64,000 bases of DNA from Jiella sonneratiae (GCF_017353515.1 NZ_JAFMPY010000008.1:141995-205994); one strand, 5' to 3'; counted from the stretch's first letter, positions 37,991 to 47,129 are shown. Notes: generated by a model not told the origin, from the letters alone. Numbers and translations: made by a program.

Positions 37991-39031
37991 TCAGCCGCGG
38001 TCGATCGCCTCGAGCGCCAGCCGGGCGAGTTCCGGCACCTTGCGGCCGTAGACCTGGGCCTTTTCCGGGTTCGAGGCATTGCCGTCGGCATAGCGCTTGA
38101 ACACGCCCTGCAGGATCGCCGCGAGACGAAAGAACGAGAAGGCGAGGTAGAACCGCCAGTCGTCGACGCCGGACAGCCCACGTCGCTCGCAGTAGCTCGA
38201 AACGTATTGCGCCTCGGTGGGGATGCCGCGTTCGGCCCGGTCGATGCTGCCCAGCCCCTTGAACGCGCCGAGATTGGGAAGCCGCCACTGCATGCATTGA
38301 TAGGCGAGATCGGCGAGCGGATGGCCGAGCGTCGAGAGCTCCCAGTCGAGCACGGCGAGGATCTTCGGTTCGTCGACGGCAAAGATCATGTTGTCGAGCC
38401 GGTAGTCCCCGTGGACGAGCGCCGCCACCCCGTCGTCGGGCGGCAGATGCTCCTCGAGCCAGGCGATGAGGCGTTCCATGTCGGGGATCTCGTCGATCTT
38501 CGACTGCCGCCACTGGTCGGTCCAGCGCGCCAGCTGGCGGGCGAAATAGTTGCCCGGCCTTCCGAAGTCGGCCAGTCCGACGGCTTCGGGATCGACGGAA
38601 TGGATCGCGGCGAGGACGCGGTTCATCGCGTCGTAGATCGCGCCGCGGGTCGAAGCGTCCGCGACTTCGGGCAGCGCCGGATCCCAGAAGATCCGCCCGT
38701 CGACATGCTCCATGACGAAGAAGGCCCGGCCGATCGGCGAGGCGGCCTCGTCGCTGAGATGCAGCATCCCGGCGACCGGCACGTCGGTACCGGCGAGCGC
38801 CGCCATGACGCGGTATTCGCGCTCGATCTGGTGGGCCGACTTGAGCAGCCTGCCGGGCGGCTTCGCCCGCAGCACGTAGGTGCCGCTCGCCGCATCGAGG
38901 CGATAGGTCGGATTCGACTGGCCGGACTGGAACTTGACGATCCGTTCGAGGCCCTCGAAACCGTCGATCGCCGCTTCGAGATAGGCGCCGAGCGCCTCCT
39001 GATCGAGCGTTTCACCGGAAGCTTCCGCCAT
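37991..39031 (-). CDS. APH-type phosphotransferase family protein (ACAD10/11 kinase-domain-like)
   Basis: A 346-residue kinase-like protein. Motifs are HGDYRLDNMIF near residue 203 (catalytic loop with Asp and Asn) and AVLDWELSTLGHPLADLAY near residue 222 (metal-binding Asp). These are typical of the phosphotransferase domain fused to acyl-CoA dehydrogenase in human ACAD10/11 and of LvaA in the Pseudomonas levulinate pathway, which phosphorylate 4-hydroxyacyl substrates. It lies downstream of MaoC and SDR genes and close to an ACAD11-like dehydrogenase gene. That role is inferred from family and neighbours. Confidence 0.87.
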   Translation of the reverse strand: MAEASGETLDQEALGAYLEAAIDGFEGLERIVKFQSGQSNPTYRLDAASGTYVLRAKPPGRLLKSAHQIEREYRVMAALAGTDVPVAGMLHLSDEAASPIGRAFFVMEHVDGRIFWDPALPEVADASTRGAIYDAMNRVLAAIHSVDPEAVGLADFGRPGNYFARQLARWTDQWRQSKIDEIPDMERLIAWLEEHLPPDDGVAALVHGDYRLDNMIFAVDEPKILAVLDWELSTLGHPLADLAYQCMQWRLPNLGAFKGLGSIDRAERGIPTEAQYVSSYCERRGLSGVDDWRFYLAFSFFRLAAILQGVFKRYADGNASNPEKAQVYGRKVPELARLALEAIDRG

Positions 39032-39082
39032 GTCGTGTGTTCTCCCGGGCTGATCCTCGTTGCGGCCGTCGGGCGAGGCGCC

Positions 39083-39598
39083 TCACCCCTCCGGCGGCGT
39101 CGTCACCGTCAGCGTGATCCAGTGGGCCGACAGGGCCGGCTTGAGCGCGCCCTCTATCTCCACCGCGACGTCCCAGGCGGTCTGCAGGCTGACCGCCCGT
39201 TCGGTGAGTCCGATCATCCGGAACCGCCCGCGCACCCGCGCCCCGGCCTTCACCGGGTTCAGGAAGCGCACCTTGTCGAAGCCGTAGTTCATGCCCATGC
39301 GGGTGCCGACGACGCCGGGGATCGCCTCGTAGGCGAGGGTCGACAGCAGCGACAGGGTGAGGAAGCCGTGGGCGATCGTGCCGCCGAAGGGTGTCTCGCT
39401 GCGCGCGCGCTCCGGATCGACATGGATGAACTGATGGTCGTGGGTCGCGACGGCGAAGCGGTCGATCATCGTCTGGTCGACCGTCAGCCAGGGCGAAAAC
39501 AGCGGCTCGCCGTCGAGATGGCCGCGATAGTCCTCGATCGGCACCATCCGCCCGGCGAGCAGCGCTTCCGTCTCGGCGACCGAATTCAGCGCCATCAT
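39083..39598 (-). CDS. MaoC-like hot-dog dehydratase/hydratase
   Basis: A 171-residue single hot-dog protein. The (R)-specific hydratase motif is DHQFIHVDPERARSETPFGGTIAHGFLTLSLL near residues 54-85, with the catalytic Asp/His pair. It should hydrate an enoyl-CoA, or dehydrate a 3-hydroxyacyl-CoA. Its ATG overlaps the SDR stop codon (ATGA), and the kinase-like gene follows 51 bases later. Confidence 0.87.
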   Translation of the reverse strand: MMALNSVAETEALLAGRMVPIEDYRGHLDGEPLFSPWLTVDQTMIDRFAVATHDHQFIHVDPERARSETPFGGTIAHGFLTLSLLSTLAYEAIPGVVGTRMGMNYGFDKVRFLNPVKAGARVRGRFRMIGLTERAVSLQTAWDVAVEIEGALKPALSAHWITLTVTTPPEG

Positions 39599-40419
39599 GC
39601 CTCTCCGAAGAGTTCCGGCCCGGTCATCACGCCGATGCCGCCGTCGATCGGCAGGATCGCGCCGGTGACATAGGCGCCGCCCCGCCCGCAGAGATAGAGG
39701 ATCGCCCCGGCGATGTCGCCCGGCGCGCCGATCCGGCCGAGCGGAACCCCCTTGCCGATCTTCGCCGCCTGCTCCTCGGTGCCGGTCGCGAATGCCGTCA
39801 TCTTCGACTGGAATGGCCCGGGCGCGAAGGCGTTCACCGTGATGCGGCGGGCGGCGAGTTCCTTGGCGAGGGACCGCGTCAGATGGTGCACGGCGGCCTT
39901 GGAGGCGGCGTAGGAATAGACGCTCTCCGCCAGCGGCTGGGCGCCCATCACCGAGCCGAGATTGACGATGCGCGCCGGATCGTCGTCGCTTGCGGCGGCT
40001 TCGAGCTTCGGCAGTAGGGCCTGGGTCAGGGCGAAGAGGCCGGCGACGTTGACCGAGAGCACCCGGTTCCAGGCGTGGTAGGGAAACTCGCCGAGCGGCG
40101 CGCCCCAGGAGACGCCCGCATTGTTGACGAGGATGTCGAGCCTGTCGCAGCGCTCGCCGATCGCGCCGGCGAGCGCCGTCACGCCCGCCTCGTTCGAAAC
40201 GTCGCCTTCGAGCGCGAGGACCTCGCCGGCAACGCCCGCCGCGTTGATTTCGGCGGCGGTCGCCTCGCAGGCCTCGCGCTTGCGCGATGCGATGAACACC
40301 CGCGCCCCGGCCGCGGCGAGCGCCGTCGCGATCATCCGGCCGATGCCGGTCGCCCCGCCGGTGACCAGCGCCGTCTTGCCCTCCAACGAGAACAGCTGCC
40401 GCAGGATGTCTTCGGCCAA
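39595..40419 (-). CDS. Short-chain dehydrogenase/reductase
   Basis: A 274-residue classical SDR. The NAD(P) site TGGATGIG is at residues 20-27, NNAG near 98, the catalytic Ser near 152 (GSVMG) and YSYAASK near 164-170. The C-terminal GAYVTGAILPIDGGIG matches the family. It probably oxidises a 3-hydroxyacyl-CoA or related alcohol. It is the first gene of the three-gene unit running left, divergent from the TetR/dehydrogenase pair. Confidence 0.87.
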   Translation of the reverse strand: MAEDILRQLFSLEGKTALVTGGATGIGRMIATALAAAGARVFIASRKREACEATAAEINAAGVAGEVLALEGDVSNEAGVTALAGAIGERCDRLDILVNNAGVSWGAPLGEFPYHAWNRVLSVNVAGLFALTQALLPKLEAAASDDDPARIVNLGSVMGAQPLAESVYSYAASKAAVHHLTRSLAKELAARRITVNAFAPGPFQSKMTAFATGTEEQAAKIGKGVPLGRIGAPGDIAGAILYLCGRGGAYVTGAILPIDGGIGVMTGPELFGEA

Positions 40420-40675
40420 GGCGCTTTCCCTTCTTCGTCGTCGTCGCCGCTTCGTCGCCGTGGCCGCACCGGTTTCACCGGGCTTGGAGCCACCTCGGGC
40501 GATGTAGGGCCGCAGGGCGCAACGCCCACGCCCGGGCCACCGGCGATGCGTCGATCGCCCCTAGACGCGATTGCCGTGCAACACCGGCAGGAGGATTTGA
40601 CTTGCCGGCCGCTTTTCGTGTCCCATCGCCGGCGGATGCCCCGCCGTCGCGGGGCCGACGCCTCGAAGGGGTGCG

Positions 40676-41446
40676 ATGGACGAGCCCGAGCGGGAGAAGG
40701 GCGGGAGCGCCACAAACGCTTCGGACGCGCTCGAAGCGCCGCAGGCCGCGTCGCCGCGCCGCCGGCCGCCGCGGCGCGAACGCGACTTCGCCGCCATCCG
40801 CGAGGCGGAGGACAAGGCCTTCCGGCGCCGCATCCTCGCCGCGGCCGCCGAGATCTTCGCCGAGCGCGGCTTCGCCAGCGCCTCGATCGACGAGGTCGCC
40901 CGGCGGCTTTCGGCCACCAAGGGCCTCGTCTACCACCGCTACCGCTCGAAGGGCGAACTCCTCGCCGATCTCTGCGAGGACGGGCTCGGCGGCCTCGTCG
41001 CCCGGGTCGCCGCGATCGCCGCGCGGCGCGAGCCGGCAATCACCCGCCTCGCCGCCGCCGCGAGCCTACACGCCGGCGACGTCCTCTCCCGCCTCTCCCT
41101 GCATCGCACCCTCGCCTCGGTGACCTCCGGCGTGTCGCTGGCAGGCCTTGCCGGCCGCGAGGCGGATGCGGTCCGCGCCGTCGTGATGCGGCGGCTCGAC
41201 TACGACGCGACCTTCGCCCGGCTGATCGCCGACGCGGCGCGCGAGCGCGACCTTCCGGCCGGGCGCGACGTCGAGATGCTGGCCAGGCTGTTCGTCGCCG
41301 CGCTCGACGCGCCGCTCGTCTGGCCGGTCGAGGCGGCGCAGGAGGCCGCCACGAAAAGCGCTTTGACCGCCCGGCAACTGGCCTATTTCGCGCTGAGGGG
41401 GATCGGCGCGTCGGACGCGACGCTCAGGGAGGAGTTTTCGCGATGA
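40676..41446 (+). CDS. TetR/AcrR family transcriptional regulator
   Basis: A 256-residue regulator. A basic, disordered stretch of about 45 residues precedes the helix-turn-helix domain, RRRILAAAAEIFAERGFASASIDEVARRLSATKGLVYHRYRSKGELL in about residues 50-97. The C-terminal ligand domain is helical. It overlaps the dehydrogenase gene by four bases (ATGA) and is divergent from the SDR-MaoC-kinase unit, so it probably represses both directions from the 256-base intergenic region until an acyl-CoA is present. The ligand is unknown. Confidence 0.87.
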   Translation: MDEPEREKGGSATNASDALEAPQAASPRRRPPRRERDFAAIREAEDKAFRRRILAAAAEIFAERGFASASIDEVARRLSATKGLVYHRYRSKGELLADLCEDGLGGLVARVAAIAARREPAITRLAAAASLHAGDVLSRLSLHRTLASVTSGVSLAGLAGREADAVRAVVMRRLDYDATFARLIADAARERDLPAGRDVEMLARLFVAALDAPLVWPVEAAQEAATKSALTARQLAYFALRGIGASDATLREEFSR

Positions 41447-42669
41447 CGACGATGGATCTCGGCCTGCCGGAGCGGCTGAAGCCGATCCACGAGGCTGTCC
41501 GCAGGATGGTCCGCGAGGAGATCGCCCCGGCGAGCGAGGCGTTCCTCGCCGAGGTGCCGAAGGACGGCCGCTTCGTCTATACGGCGCGCCAGCGCGACAT
41601 CCTCGAAGGCCTGAAGGAGAAGGCGCGGAGCCGCAATCTCTGGAATTTCTGGCTGACCGGCTCGGAGCGCGGCTACGGCCTCACCACCGTCGAATACGCC
41701 TATCTCGCCGAGGAGATGGGCAAGGCGCATCTCGGCGCCGAGACCTTCAACTGTTCGGCACCCGACACCGGCAACATGGAGGTTCTGGAGCGCTTCTGCA
41801 CCGACGCCCAGAAGGCGCCCTGGCTGCCGCGGCTCCTGAACGGCGAGATCCGCTCGGCCTATCTGATGACCGAACCGGACGTCGCCTCCTCGGACGCGAC
41901 GAACATCGCCATGCGCTGCGTCGCCGACGGCGACGACTACGTGCTCGACGGCGAGAAGTGGTGGGCCTCGGGCGCCGGCGATCCGCGCTGCGCCGTCTAC
42001 ATCGTCATGGCGCGGACGGGGGGCGAAGAGATTGCCAAGCACCGGCGCCATTCGATGCTGCTGGTGCCGGCGGATACGCCGGGGATCGAGGTGCTCCGGG
42101 CGATGCAGGTCTATGGCGAGGACGACGCCCCGCACGGCCACATGCACATCCGCTTCTCCAACGTCCGGGTGCCGAAATCGGCGATGATCCTCGGGGAAGG
42201 CCGGGGCTTCGAGATCGCCCAGGGGCGGCTCGGGCCGGGCCGCATCCACCACTGCATGCGCGCCATCGGCCAGGCCGAACTCGCACTCGAACTTCTCTGC
42301 CGGCGCGCCCTCGCCCGCGAGGCCTTCGGCAAGCCGCTCGCCGAACTCGGCGAGAACCACGACCTGATCGCCCGGGCGCGGATGGACATCGAGATGGCGC
42401 GGCTGCTGTGCCTGAAGGCCGCCTGGATGATGGACCAGGGCGACGCCAAGGCGGCGGCGCCGTGGATTTCGGCGATCAAGGTGGTGGCGCCGAACGTCGC
42501 GCTCGACGTCGTCGATCAGGCGGTGCAGATGCATGGCGGACAGGGCATCTCGCAGGATACGCCGCTTGCCCGGATGTGGACGCATCTGCGCACCCTGCGC
42601 CTTGCGGACGGTCCGGACGCCGTGCATCGCCGGCAGGTCGCCCGCTGGGAACTCGCCCGCTATCGCTGA
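41443..42669 (+). CDS. Acyl-CoA dehydrogenase, ACAD10/11-like
   Basis: A 408-residue flavoprotein. Its signature stretches follow the ACAD11 subfamily closely: NLWNFWLTGSERGYGLTTVEYA, FNCSAPDTGNMEVLERF, YLMTEPDVASSDATNIAM, WWASGAGDPRC, and FEIAQGRLGPGRIHHCMR. Members of this group work with an APH-type kinase on 4-phosphoacyl-CoA in 4-hydroxy acid breakdown, rather than in ordinary beta-oxidation. Here the kinase is a separate gene at 37991. The start is coupled to the TetR stop. The exact acyl chain is not known. Confidence 0.9.
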   Translation: MTTMDLGLPERLKPIHEAVRRMVREEIAPASEAFLAEVPKDGRFVYTARQRDILEGLKEKARSRNLWNFWLTGSERGYGLTTVEYAYLAEEMGKAHLGAETFNCSAPDTGNMEVLERFCTDAQKAPWLPRLLNGEIRSAYLMTEPDVASSDATNIAMRCVADGDDYVLDGEKWWASGAGDPRCAVYIVMARTGGEEIAKHRRHSMLLVPADTPGIEVLRAMQVYGEDDAPHGHMHIRFSNVRVPKSAMILGEGRGFEIAQGRLGPGRIHHCMRAIGQAELALELLCRRALAREAFGKPLAELGENHDLIARARMDIEMARLLCLKAAWMMDQGDAKAAAPWISAIKVVAPNVALDVVDQAVQMHGGQGISQDTPLARMWTHLRTLRLADGPDAVHRRQVARWELARYR

Positions 42670-42737
42670 CGGTCGGGCCGAACCGTCGTTATGCTTCAGG
42701 AGTGGGGAAGGAGGCCGGCCGCCGGACGACGCGCGGC

Positions 42738-43127
42738 CTATCGCGCGTCGTCGCGGAAGAACAGCACCAGCGCGACGGCGACCGACATGCCCATGCCGAC
42801 GACGGAGACGAGGAAGAGCACGGGCTCTTCGCCGATCGCCACCCGGCTTCCGCCGTCGCCCTTCAGAAAGGTGTAGACGTTGCCGTGCTGGATCGCGTCG
42901 GCGAGACCGTAGATGCTGACGAGGCCGAGCGTCGTCGCCGTGACGTTGCAGACCATGTCCCGGACCCCGAGCCCGGCGACATGGACGTCGCCGAGAAAGC
43001 CGGGCCTGGCGAAGCGGAACGGCCAGCGGCGCGTCCGCGGCAAGGCGCGGTCGGGCCGGCCGGAGTTCTGGCTGCCGGTATCGGGCTCGATGGAGAAGGT
43101 GACATCGCTCATCGAATCGTCATCCAT
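42738..43127 (-). CDS. Hypothetical small membrane protein
   Basis: A 129-residue protein, not recognised. The first 50 residues are hydrophilic and Arg/Pro-rich; two hydrophobic segments follow, around residues 58-75 (VCNVTATTLGLVSIYGLAD) and 99-123 (VLFLVSVVGMGMSVAVALVLFF), then a short charged end. ATG 43127 is preceded by AGGTGGA at good spacing, so it was preferred over an earlier in-frame Met at 43175. It is divergent from the quinone oxidoreductase at 43232, with an AT-richer shared promoter region. Confidence 0.6.
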   Translation of the reverse strand: MDDDSMSDVTFSIEPDTGSQNSGRPDRALPRTRRWPFRFARPGFLGDVHVAGLGVRDMVCNVTATTLGLVSIYGLADAIQHGNVYTFLKGDGGSRVAIGEEPVLFLVSVVGMGMSVAVALVLFFRDDAR

Positions 43128-43231
43128 GTAAACATTCCACCTGCGCCATAACGCCGCACAATAGAAATGGTTCACTGGGCCGACAACAACTTGCCAATTG
43201 AAGACAATCTTAACTATAAGTGGGGTTGACC

Positions 43232-44200
43232 ATGAAGGCCATCGTTTGCGAGGCCTACGGACCGATCGACGGTCTCGCCTGCCGGGAGGTTCCCGATCCG
43301 GCGCCCGGCGCCGGAGAGATCGTCGTCGAAGCGGAGGCGATCGGCGTCAACTATCCCGACGGCCTCCTTGTCCAGGGACTCTATCAGGCAAAGCCCGACC
43401 TGCCGTTCACGCCGGGCATGGAGGCGGCCGGCCGCGTCGCGGCGATCGGGGCCGGGGTGACGCGCTTCGCCGCCGGCGACCGGGTCGTCCTGTCGCTGTC
43501 CCACGGCGCCTATGCCGAGAAGGTGGTGGCCGCGCAATCCGCGGCGGTCGCGCTGCCCGACGGCGTTTCGTTCGACACGGCCTGCGCCCTCGTCTGCGCC
43601 TACGGCACGGCGCATCACGCGCTCAAGCAGCGGGCACGCCTTGCGCCCGGCGAGACGCTGCTCGTCCTCGGCGCGGCTGGCTCGACCGGGATCGCGGCGA
43701 TCGAGATCGGCAAAATCATGGGGGCGCGGGTCGTCGCCGTCGCCTCGAGTAACGAGAAGCGCGCACTTGCCAAAGCGAAGGGCGCCGACGAGGCGATCGG
43801 CTACGACGACCTGCGCGAGACGATCAACCGGCTGACGGACGACAGGGGCGTCGACGTCGCCTTCGATCCCGTCGGTGGCGACGCCTTCGAGACGGTGGCG
43901 CGCGCCATGGCATGGAACGGGCGGCTGCTGGTCGTCGGCTTCGCCTCCGGCACGATCCCGAAGCTCGCGGTCAATCTTGCGCTGGTGAAGGGGTTTTCCT
44001 GCGTCGGCGTGTTCTGGGGCGCCTTCACCCGCAGGGAGCCGGAGGCCTTCGCCGCCAACATGGCCGAACTCATGGGCTGGGCCGCGGACGGGCGGGTGGA
44101 ACCGGAGATCACCGAGAGGGCGCGGCTCGAGGATGCCGCCGAGGTCCTGAAGCGCATGCATGCGCGAAAGACCCTCGGCAAGATCGTGCTGGTTCCCTGA
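43232..44200 (+). CDS. Zinc-free MDR quinone oxidoreductase (QOR family)
   Basis: A 322-residue NADPH-dependent reductase of the QOR branch of medium-chain dehydrogenases. Features: MKAIVCEAYGP start, GVNYPDGLLVQGLYQ, the nucleotide site LVLGAAGSTGIAAIEIGK near residues 142-159, and GVFWGAFTRREPE near 258. There are no zinc ligands. It reduces quinones or enones. ATG 43232 gives the normal N-terminus; the upstream in-frame GTG at 43220 is less likely. Co-directional with the MDR gene at 44475 but 274 bases apart. Confidence 0.87.
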   Translation: MKAIVCEAYGPIDGLACREVPDPAPGAGEIVVEAEAIGVNYPDGLLVQGLYQAKPDLPFTPGMEAAGRVAAIGAGVTRFAAGDRVVLSLSHGAYAEKVVAAQSAAVALPDGVSFDTACALVCAYGTAHHALKQRARLAPGETLLVLGAAGSTGIAAIEIGKIMGARVVAVASSNEKRALAKAKGADEAIGYDDLRETINRLTDDRGVDVAFDPVGGDAFETVARAMAWNGRLLVVGFASGTIPKLAVNLALVKGFSCVGVFWGAFTRREPEAFAANMAELMGWAADGRVEPEITERARLEDAAEVLKRMHARKTLGKIVLVP

Positions 44201-44353
44201 TCCCTTGGCGCGGCGGCTGCGGCGCCCGATATCGGGGCGAAGCGCGGCCGGCGCCGTGGGCGCCGTGCGCCGCCGACCATCGCAAGTGCCGCCGCCCCAC
44301 CGACGGCCGGCCGCCGCCACTGCCGGCAGGCCGCCGCCGCGGCCGGGACTGGA

Positions 44354-44398
44354 GCATGATCCCGAAAAGTGGGAACCGGTTTTCGGAAGAGATCATGC
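44354..44398. repeat. GCATGATC palindromic repeat
   Basis: GCATGATC at 44354 and GATCATGC ending at 44398 bracket CCCGAAAAGTGGGAACCGG and TTTTCGG. I recognise this as a very common intergenic palindrome of Rhizobiales genomes. It lies between the two MDR genes. Confidence 0.8.
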
Positions 44399-44474
44399 GG
44401 AAACAGGAAGGTGGAGCGGGAGGATGAGCGAAGCTCATTTCATCCCGCCAGAGGCCACGCCAGAGGAGCAAGAC

Positions 44475-45524
44475 ATGCCCGACATTCCCGCGAAGATGCG
44501 CGCCCTCGTCCTCAAGCAGGACGGCTATTCCGGAACCGCCACCGGCCCGTCGATCGAACACCTTTCCGACTGGTGCGCACTCGCCGAGATCCCGGTGCCG
44601 CAGCCGAAGGCAAGCGAGGTCCTGGTCAGGATCGGGCTCGCCAACGTCAACCCGTCGGACCTTCACTACATCAAGGGCGAATACGGCCAGCCGCGCCGCA
44701 AGGGCGTACCAGCCGGCTTCGAGGGCATGGGCGAGGTGGTGGCGGCAGGCGAGGACGAGGCGGCGCAGAAGCTCCTCGGGCAACGCGTCGCCGTCTCCGC
44801 GAGCCGCGGCGGCAGCGGCGTCTGGGCCGAATACGCCCTGACCGATGCGAGGGCGGTGGTGCCGCTCCACCCGAAGCTTTCCGACGCCGACGCCGCCGCC
44901 CTCATCGTCAATCCGATGACCGCCTGGGCGATGCTCGACCTCGTCCGGCAGGCCGGGGCGAAGGGCTTCGTGATGACCGCCGGGGCGAGCCAGCTCGGCA
45001 AGCTGATGGCGAGGCTCGCCAAGGAGATGGGCCTTGCCTGCGTGGCGACGGTGCGGCGCGAGGAGCATCGCTCGCCGCTGGAAGGGCTCGGCGTCGGCAC
45101 GGTTCTCAACACCGAGCGTGACGACTTCGACGAGATGCTGGTCGCGGCGATGCGCCAGGTGCAGCCGACCATCCTGCTCGACGCCGTCGCCGACCGGCAC
45201 TCGGCGGAGATCTTCGCGGCGATGCCGGCCGGGGCGCGATGGGTGATCTACGGCAAGCTGTCGCCCGAGGCGCCGGCACTGCCCAATCTCGGCCAGATGG
45301 TCTTCATGCGCAAGAAGATCGAAGGATTCTGGCTGACCGAATGGATGGCGAGGGCCTCGCCAGAAAGCCGGCGCGCGGCGTTCGAAAAGGTGCAGGAGCG
45401 CTTCGTCTCCGGCGCCTGGAAGACCGACGTCGCGGCGACGCTGTCTTTGGACGAGGCGCTGGACGGCCTCGCCGAGGCGCTGTCCGGCCTCAACCGGGGC
45501 AAGGTGCTGATCAAGCCGTCCTGA
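44475..45524 (+). CDS. Medium-chain dehydrogenase/reductase, zinc-free (MECR/QOR-like)
   Basis: A 349-residue MDR protein. Recognisable parts: MRALVLKQDGYSG, GLANVNPSDLHYIKGEYG, AGFEGMGEVVAAG, a nucleotide-binding stretch MTAGASQLGKLMARLAKEMG, and the C-terminal GLNRGKVLIKPS. No zinc ligand set is present. The order of motifs recalls enoyl thioester and quinone reductases. ATG 44475 has GAGGAG at ideal spacing; an earlier ATG at 44424 (also after GGGAGG) would add 17 residues. The substrate is unknown. Confidence 0.82.
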   Translation: MPDIPAKMRALVLKQDGYSGTATGPSIEHLSDWCALAEIPVPQPKASEVLVRIGLANVNPSDLHYIKGEYGQPRRKGVPAGFEGMGEVVAAGEDEAAQKLLGQRVAVSASRGGSGVWAEYALTDARAVVPLHPKLSDADAAALIVNPMTAWAMLDLVRQAGAKGFVMTAGASQLGKLMARLAKEMGLACVATVRREEHRSPLEGLGVGTVLNTERDDFDEMLVAAMRQVQPTILLDAVADRHSAEIFAAMPAGARWVIYGKLSPEAPALPNLGQMVFMRKKIEGFWLTEWMARASPESRRAAFEKVQERFVSGAWKTDVAATLSLDEALDGLAEALSGLNRGKVLIKPS

Positions 45525-45566
45525 GGCTTCGCTCCGCATTTTGCCCCGGGGAGGCGAGCCTCCACC

Positions 45567-46553
45567 TCAATGCCGCGAACGGGCCCTGAGGAAGCCGATG
45601 ACCTCGTCGCGGATGCGCCCGTCGCCGAGCGGCAGCACCGTCGAGAAGGAGGCGATCGTGCCGATATGGCCGATGCCGGGATAGACGGTGGTGGTGACGG
45701 GGACTCCGGCCGCCCGCAGCTTCGCCCCGAGCGAGGCGGTGTTCTTCGGATCGACGGTGGTGTCGGCGGCGCCGGTTAAGAGCAGCGTCGGCGGCTCGTC
45801 GCCCGAAACGAAGTTCACCGGCTGGCTGGCCTGCCTGAGCGCTGCGGGGAAGATCTTCTTGTAGCGCTCCTCCTTCAGCGGCAGGAAGTCGTAGGGACCG
45901 GACAGGCCGACGAAGCCGGACAGCCGCTGAACCGAGGTGCCCGCGTCGCGCAGGAAGCGACCGTCCGTCGCGAGCAGCGCGGCGATCTCGGCCCCCGCCG
46001 AGTGGCCCATCAGGAACAGCGGGTGGCGGCCCCTGGGGATGCCCTCGCGCCCGTCGGCGGCGAGCCGTTCGACGGCCGCGACCGCCTTTGCCGCATCCTC
46101 CACGAAGCCGGGAAAGCGCGTCTCCGGGTAGAGCCGGTAGTTCGGGATCGCCACGGCGAAGCCGGCGCTCGCCAGCGACTGGCCGACGAAGGGGTAGATG
46201 TCCTTCGAGCCGGAATCCCAGCTGCCGCCATGGACGAAGACGACCACCGGCGTTGCGGGATTCATCGTCTTCGGCAGATAGAGGTCGAGGACGCGCCGCG
46301 GACCCGGCGCATAGGAGAGGTTCGAGACCAGCCGGTAGTCGCCGGCGGGGGTGACGGCGTTGAGCGCCGCCGCGCAGCCGGCCATGGCGATGCCGTAGGC
46401 GCCGCAGATCAGGATCATCAGCACCCGCAGGGCACCGCGATGCAGGGCACCGTGAGGCTTACCAGCCGCCGCCTCGCCGGTTTCGTCGCCGCAGGCATCA
46501 TCCGGGCCGGATATGGGCTGCGTCGGCGATTTCCCCCGAGACATCCGGCTCAC
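45567..46553 (-). CDS. Alpha/beta hydrolase (BD-FAE/carboxylesterase-like), predicted lipoprotein
   Basis: Up to 328 residues. The esterase core shows the oxyanion motif VFVHGGSWDSG, the nucleophile elbow MGHSAGAEIA, an acid near LLTGAADTTVD, and a late His in YPGIGHIG. A start at 46418 (MILICGAYGIAMAGC) would make it a lipoprotein with the lipobox MAGC; the longer frame begins with GTG at 46553, overlapping the zapA stop (GTGA). The coupling suggests the longer form, the lipobox the shorter. The substrate is unknown; small esters are likely. Confidence 0.82.
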   Translation of the reverse strand: MSRMSRGKSPTQPISGPDDACGDETGEAAAGKPHGALHRGALRVLMILICGAYGIAMAGCAAALNAVTPAGDYRLVSNLSYAPGPRRVLDLYLPKTMNPATPVVVFVHGGSWDSGSKDIYPFVGQSLASAGFAVAIPNYRLYPETRFPGFVEDAAKAVAAVERLAADGREGIPRGRHPLFLMGHSAGAEIAALLATDGRFLRDAGTSVQRLSGFVGLSGPYDFLPLKEERYKKIFPAALRQASQPVNFVSGDEPPTLLLTGAADTTVDPKNTASLGAKLRAAGVPVTTTVYPGIGHIGTIASFSTVLPLGDGRIRDEVIGFLRARSRH

Positions 46554-46912
46554 AGGCCGCCGCCCAGCTTGGCGGTGATCCGTTCGAGCGCCGCGGCGGT
46601 CTCGTCCAGATCGCGGGCGTATTCCTGGCGGACGCTCTCGCCGCCGGCCTCGCTCGCCGCCCTGGCCTCGCCGTCGGCGGCAGCCCGCGTCTCCATCTCG
46701 TTAAGCCGGCGCCGCGCCTCGTGGAGCTGGTCGGTCGCCATGATCGCCGCCATGACCGTCAGCCTCAGATCGCCGATCTGGCCGAAGGACTGGCGCAGCT
46801 CGGCGATCTTGCCGTCGACGTCCGCGGCAAGGGTCTCGAGGTGCTTTTCCTCGCCCTCGGCGCAGGCCATCCGGTAGGTCTTTCCGTCGATGGTGACGAC
46901 AATCTGCGGCAT
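46550..46912 (-). CDS. zapA: Cell division protein ZapA
   Basis: A 120-residue protein: N-terminal beta-hairpin VVTIDGKTYRMACAEGEEKHL, then HLETLAADVDGKIAELRQSFG and a long coiled coil that bundles FtsZ filaments at the division site. In rhizobia it usually follows a DUF4164 gene, as here (217 bases upstream). I looked for the 6S RNA and formyltetrahydrofolate cyclo-ligase gene that often follow zapA; they are not present, and an esterase gene overlaps its end instead. Confidence 0.9.
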   Translation of the reverse strand: MPQIVVTIDGKTYRMACAEGEEKHLETLAADVDGKIAELRQSFGQIGDLRLTVMAAIMATDQLHEARRRLNEMETRAAADGEARAASEAGGESVRQEYARDLDETAAALERITAKLGGGL

Positions 46913-47129
46913 TGAACCGTCCTATGCGGATACCAACTGGTTTCAAGCTATGACGGACGGTCCGCCGGTCGCGCAAGCCGCAGCGGTGCCGGACCGCCCG
47001 ACATCCCGGCAAATTCGGCGAAGGATTTGCGAAGGCAACACACAGGGGACGTCCAGCGCCGGTTCCGCCTGGCATCGCCGGCCGCCGCGACGGGCGACGG
47101 CGGTCGGTTCCGGCGGCGGTGCACGGCGC

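Noticed and set aside
46913..47129. 6S RNA gene next to zapA
   Set aside because: I saw no extended bulged stem of the needed length here or after zapA; the space after zapA is occupied by the esterase gene.
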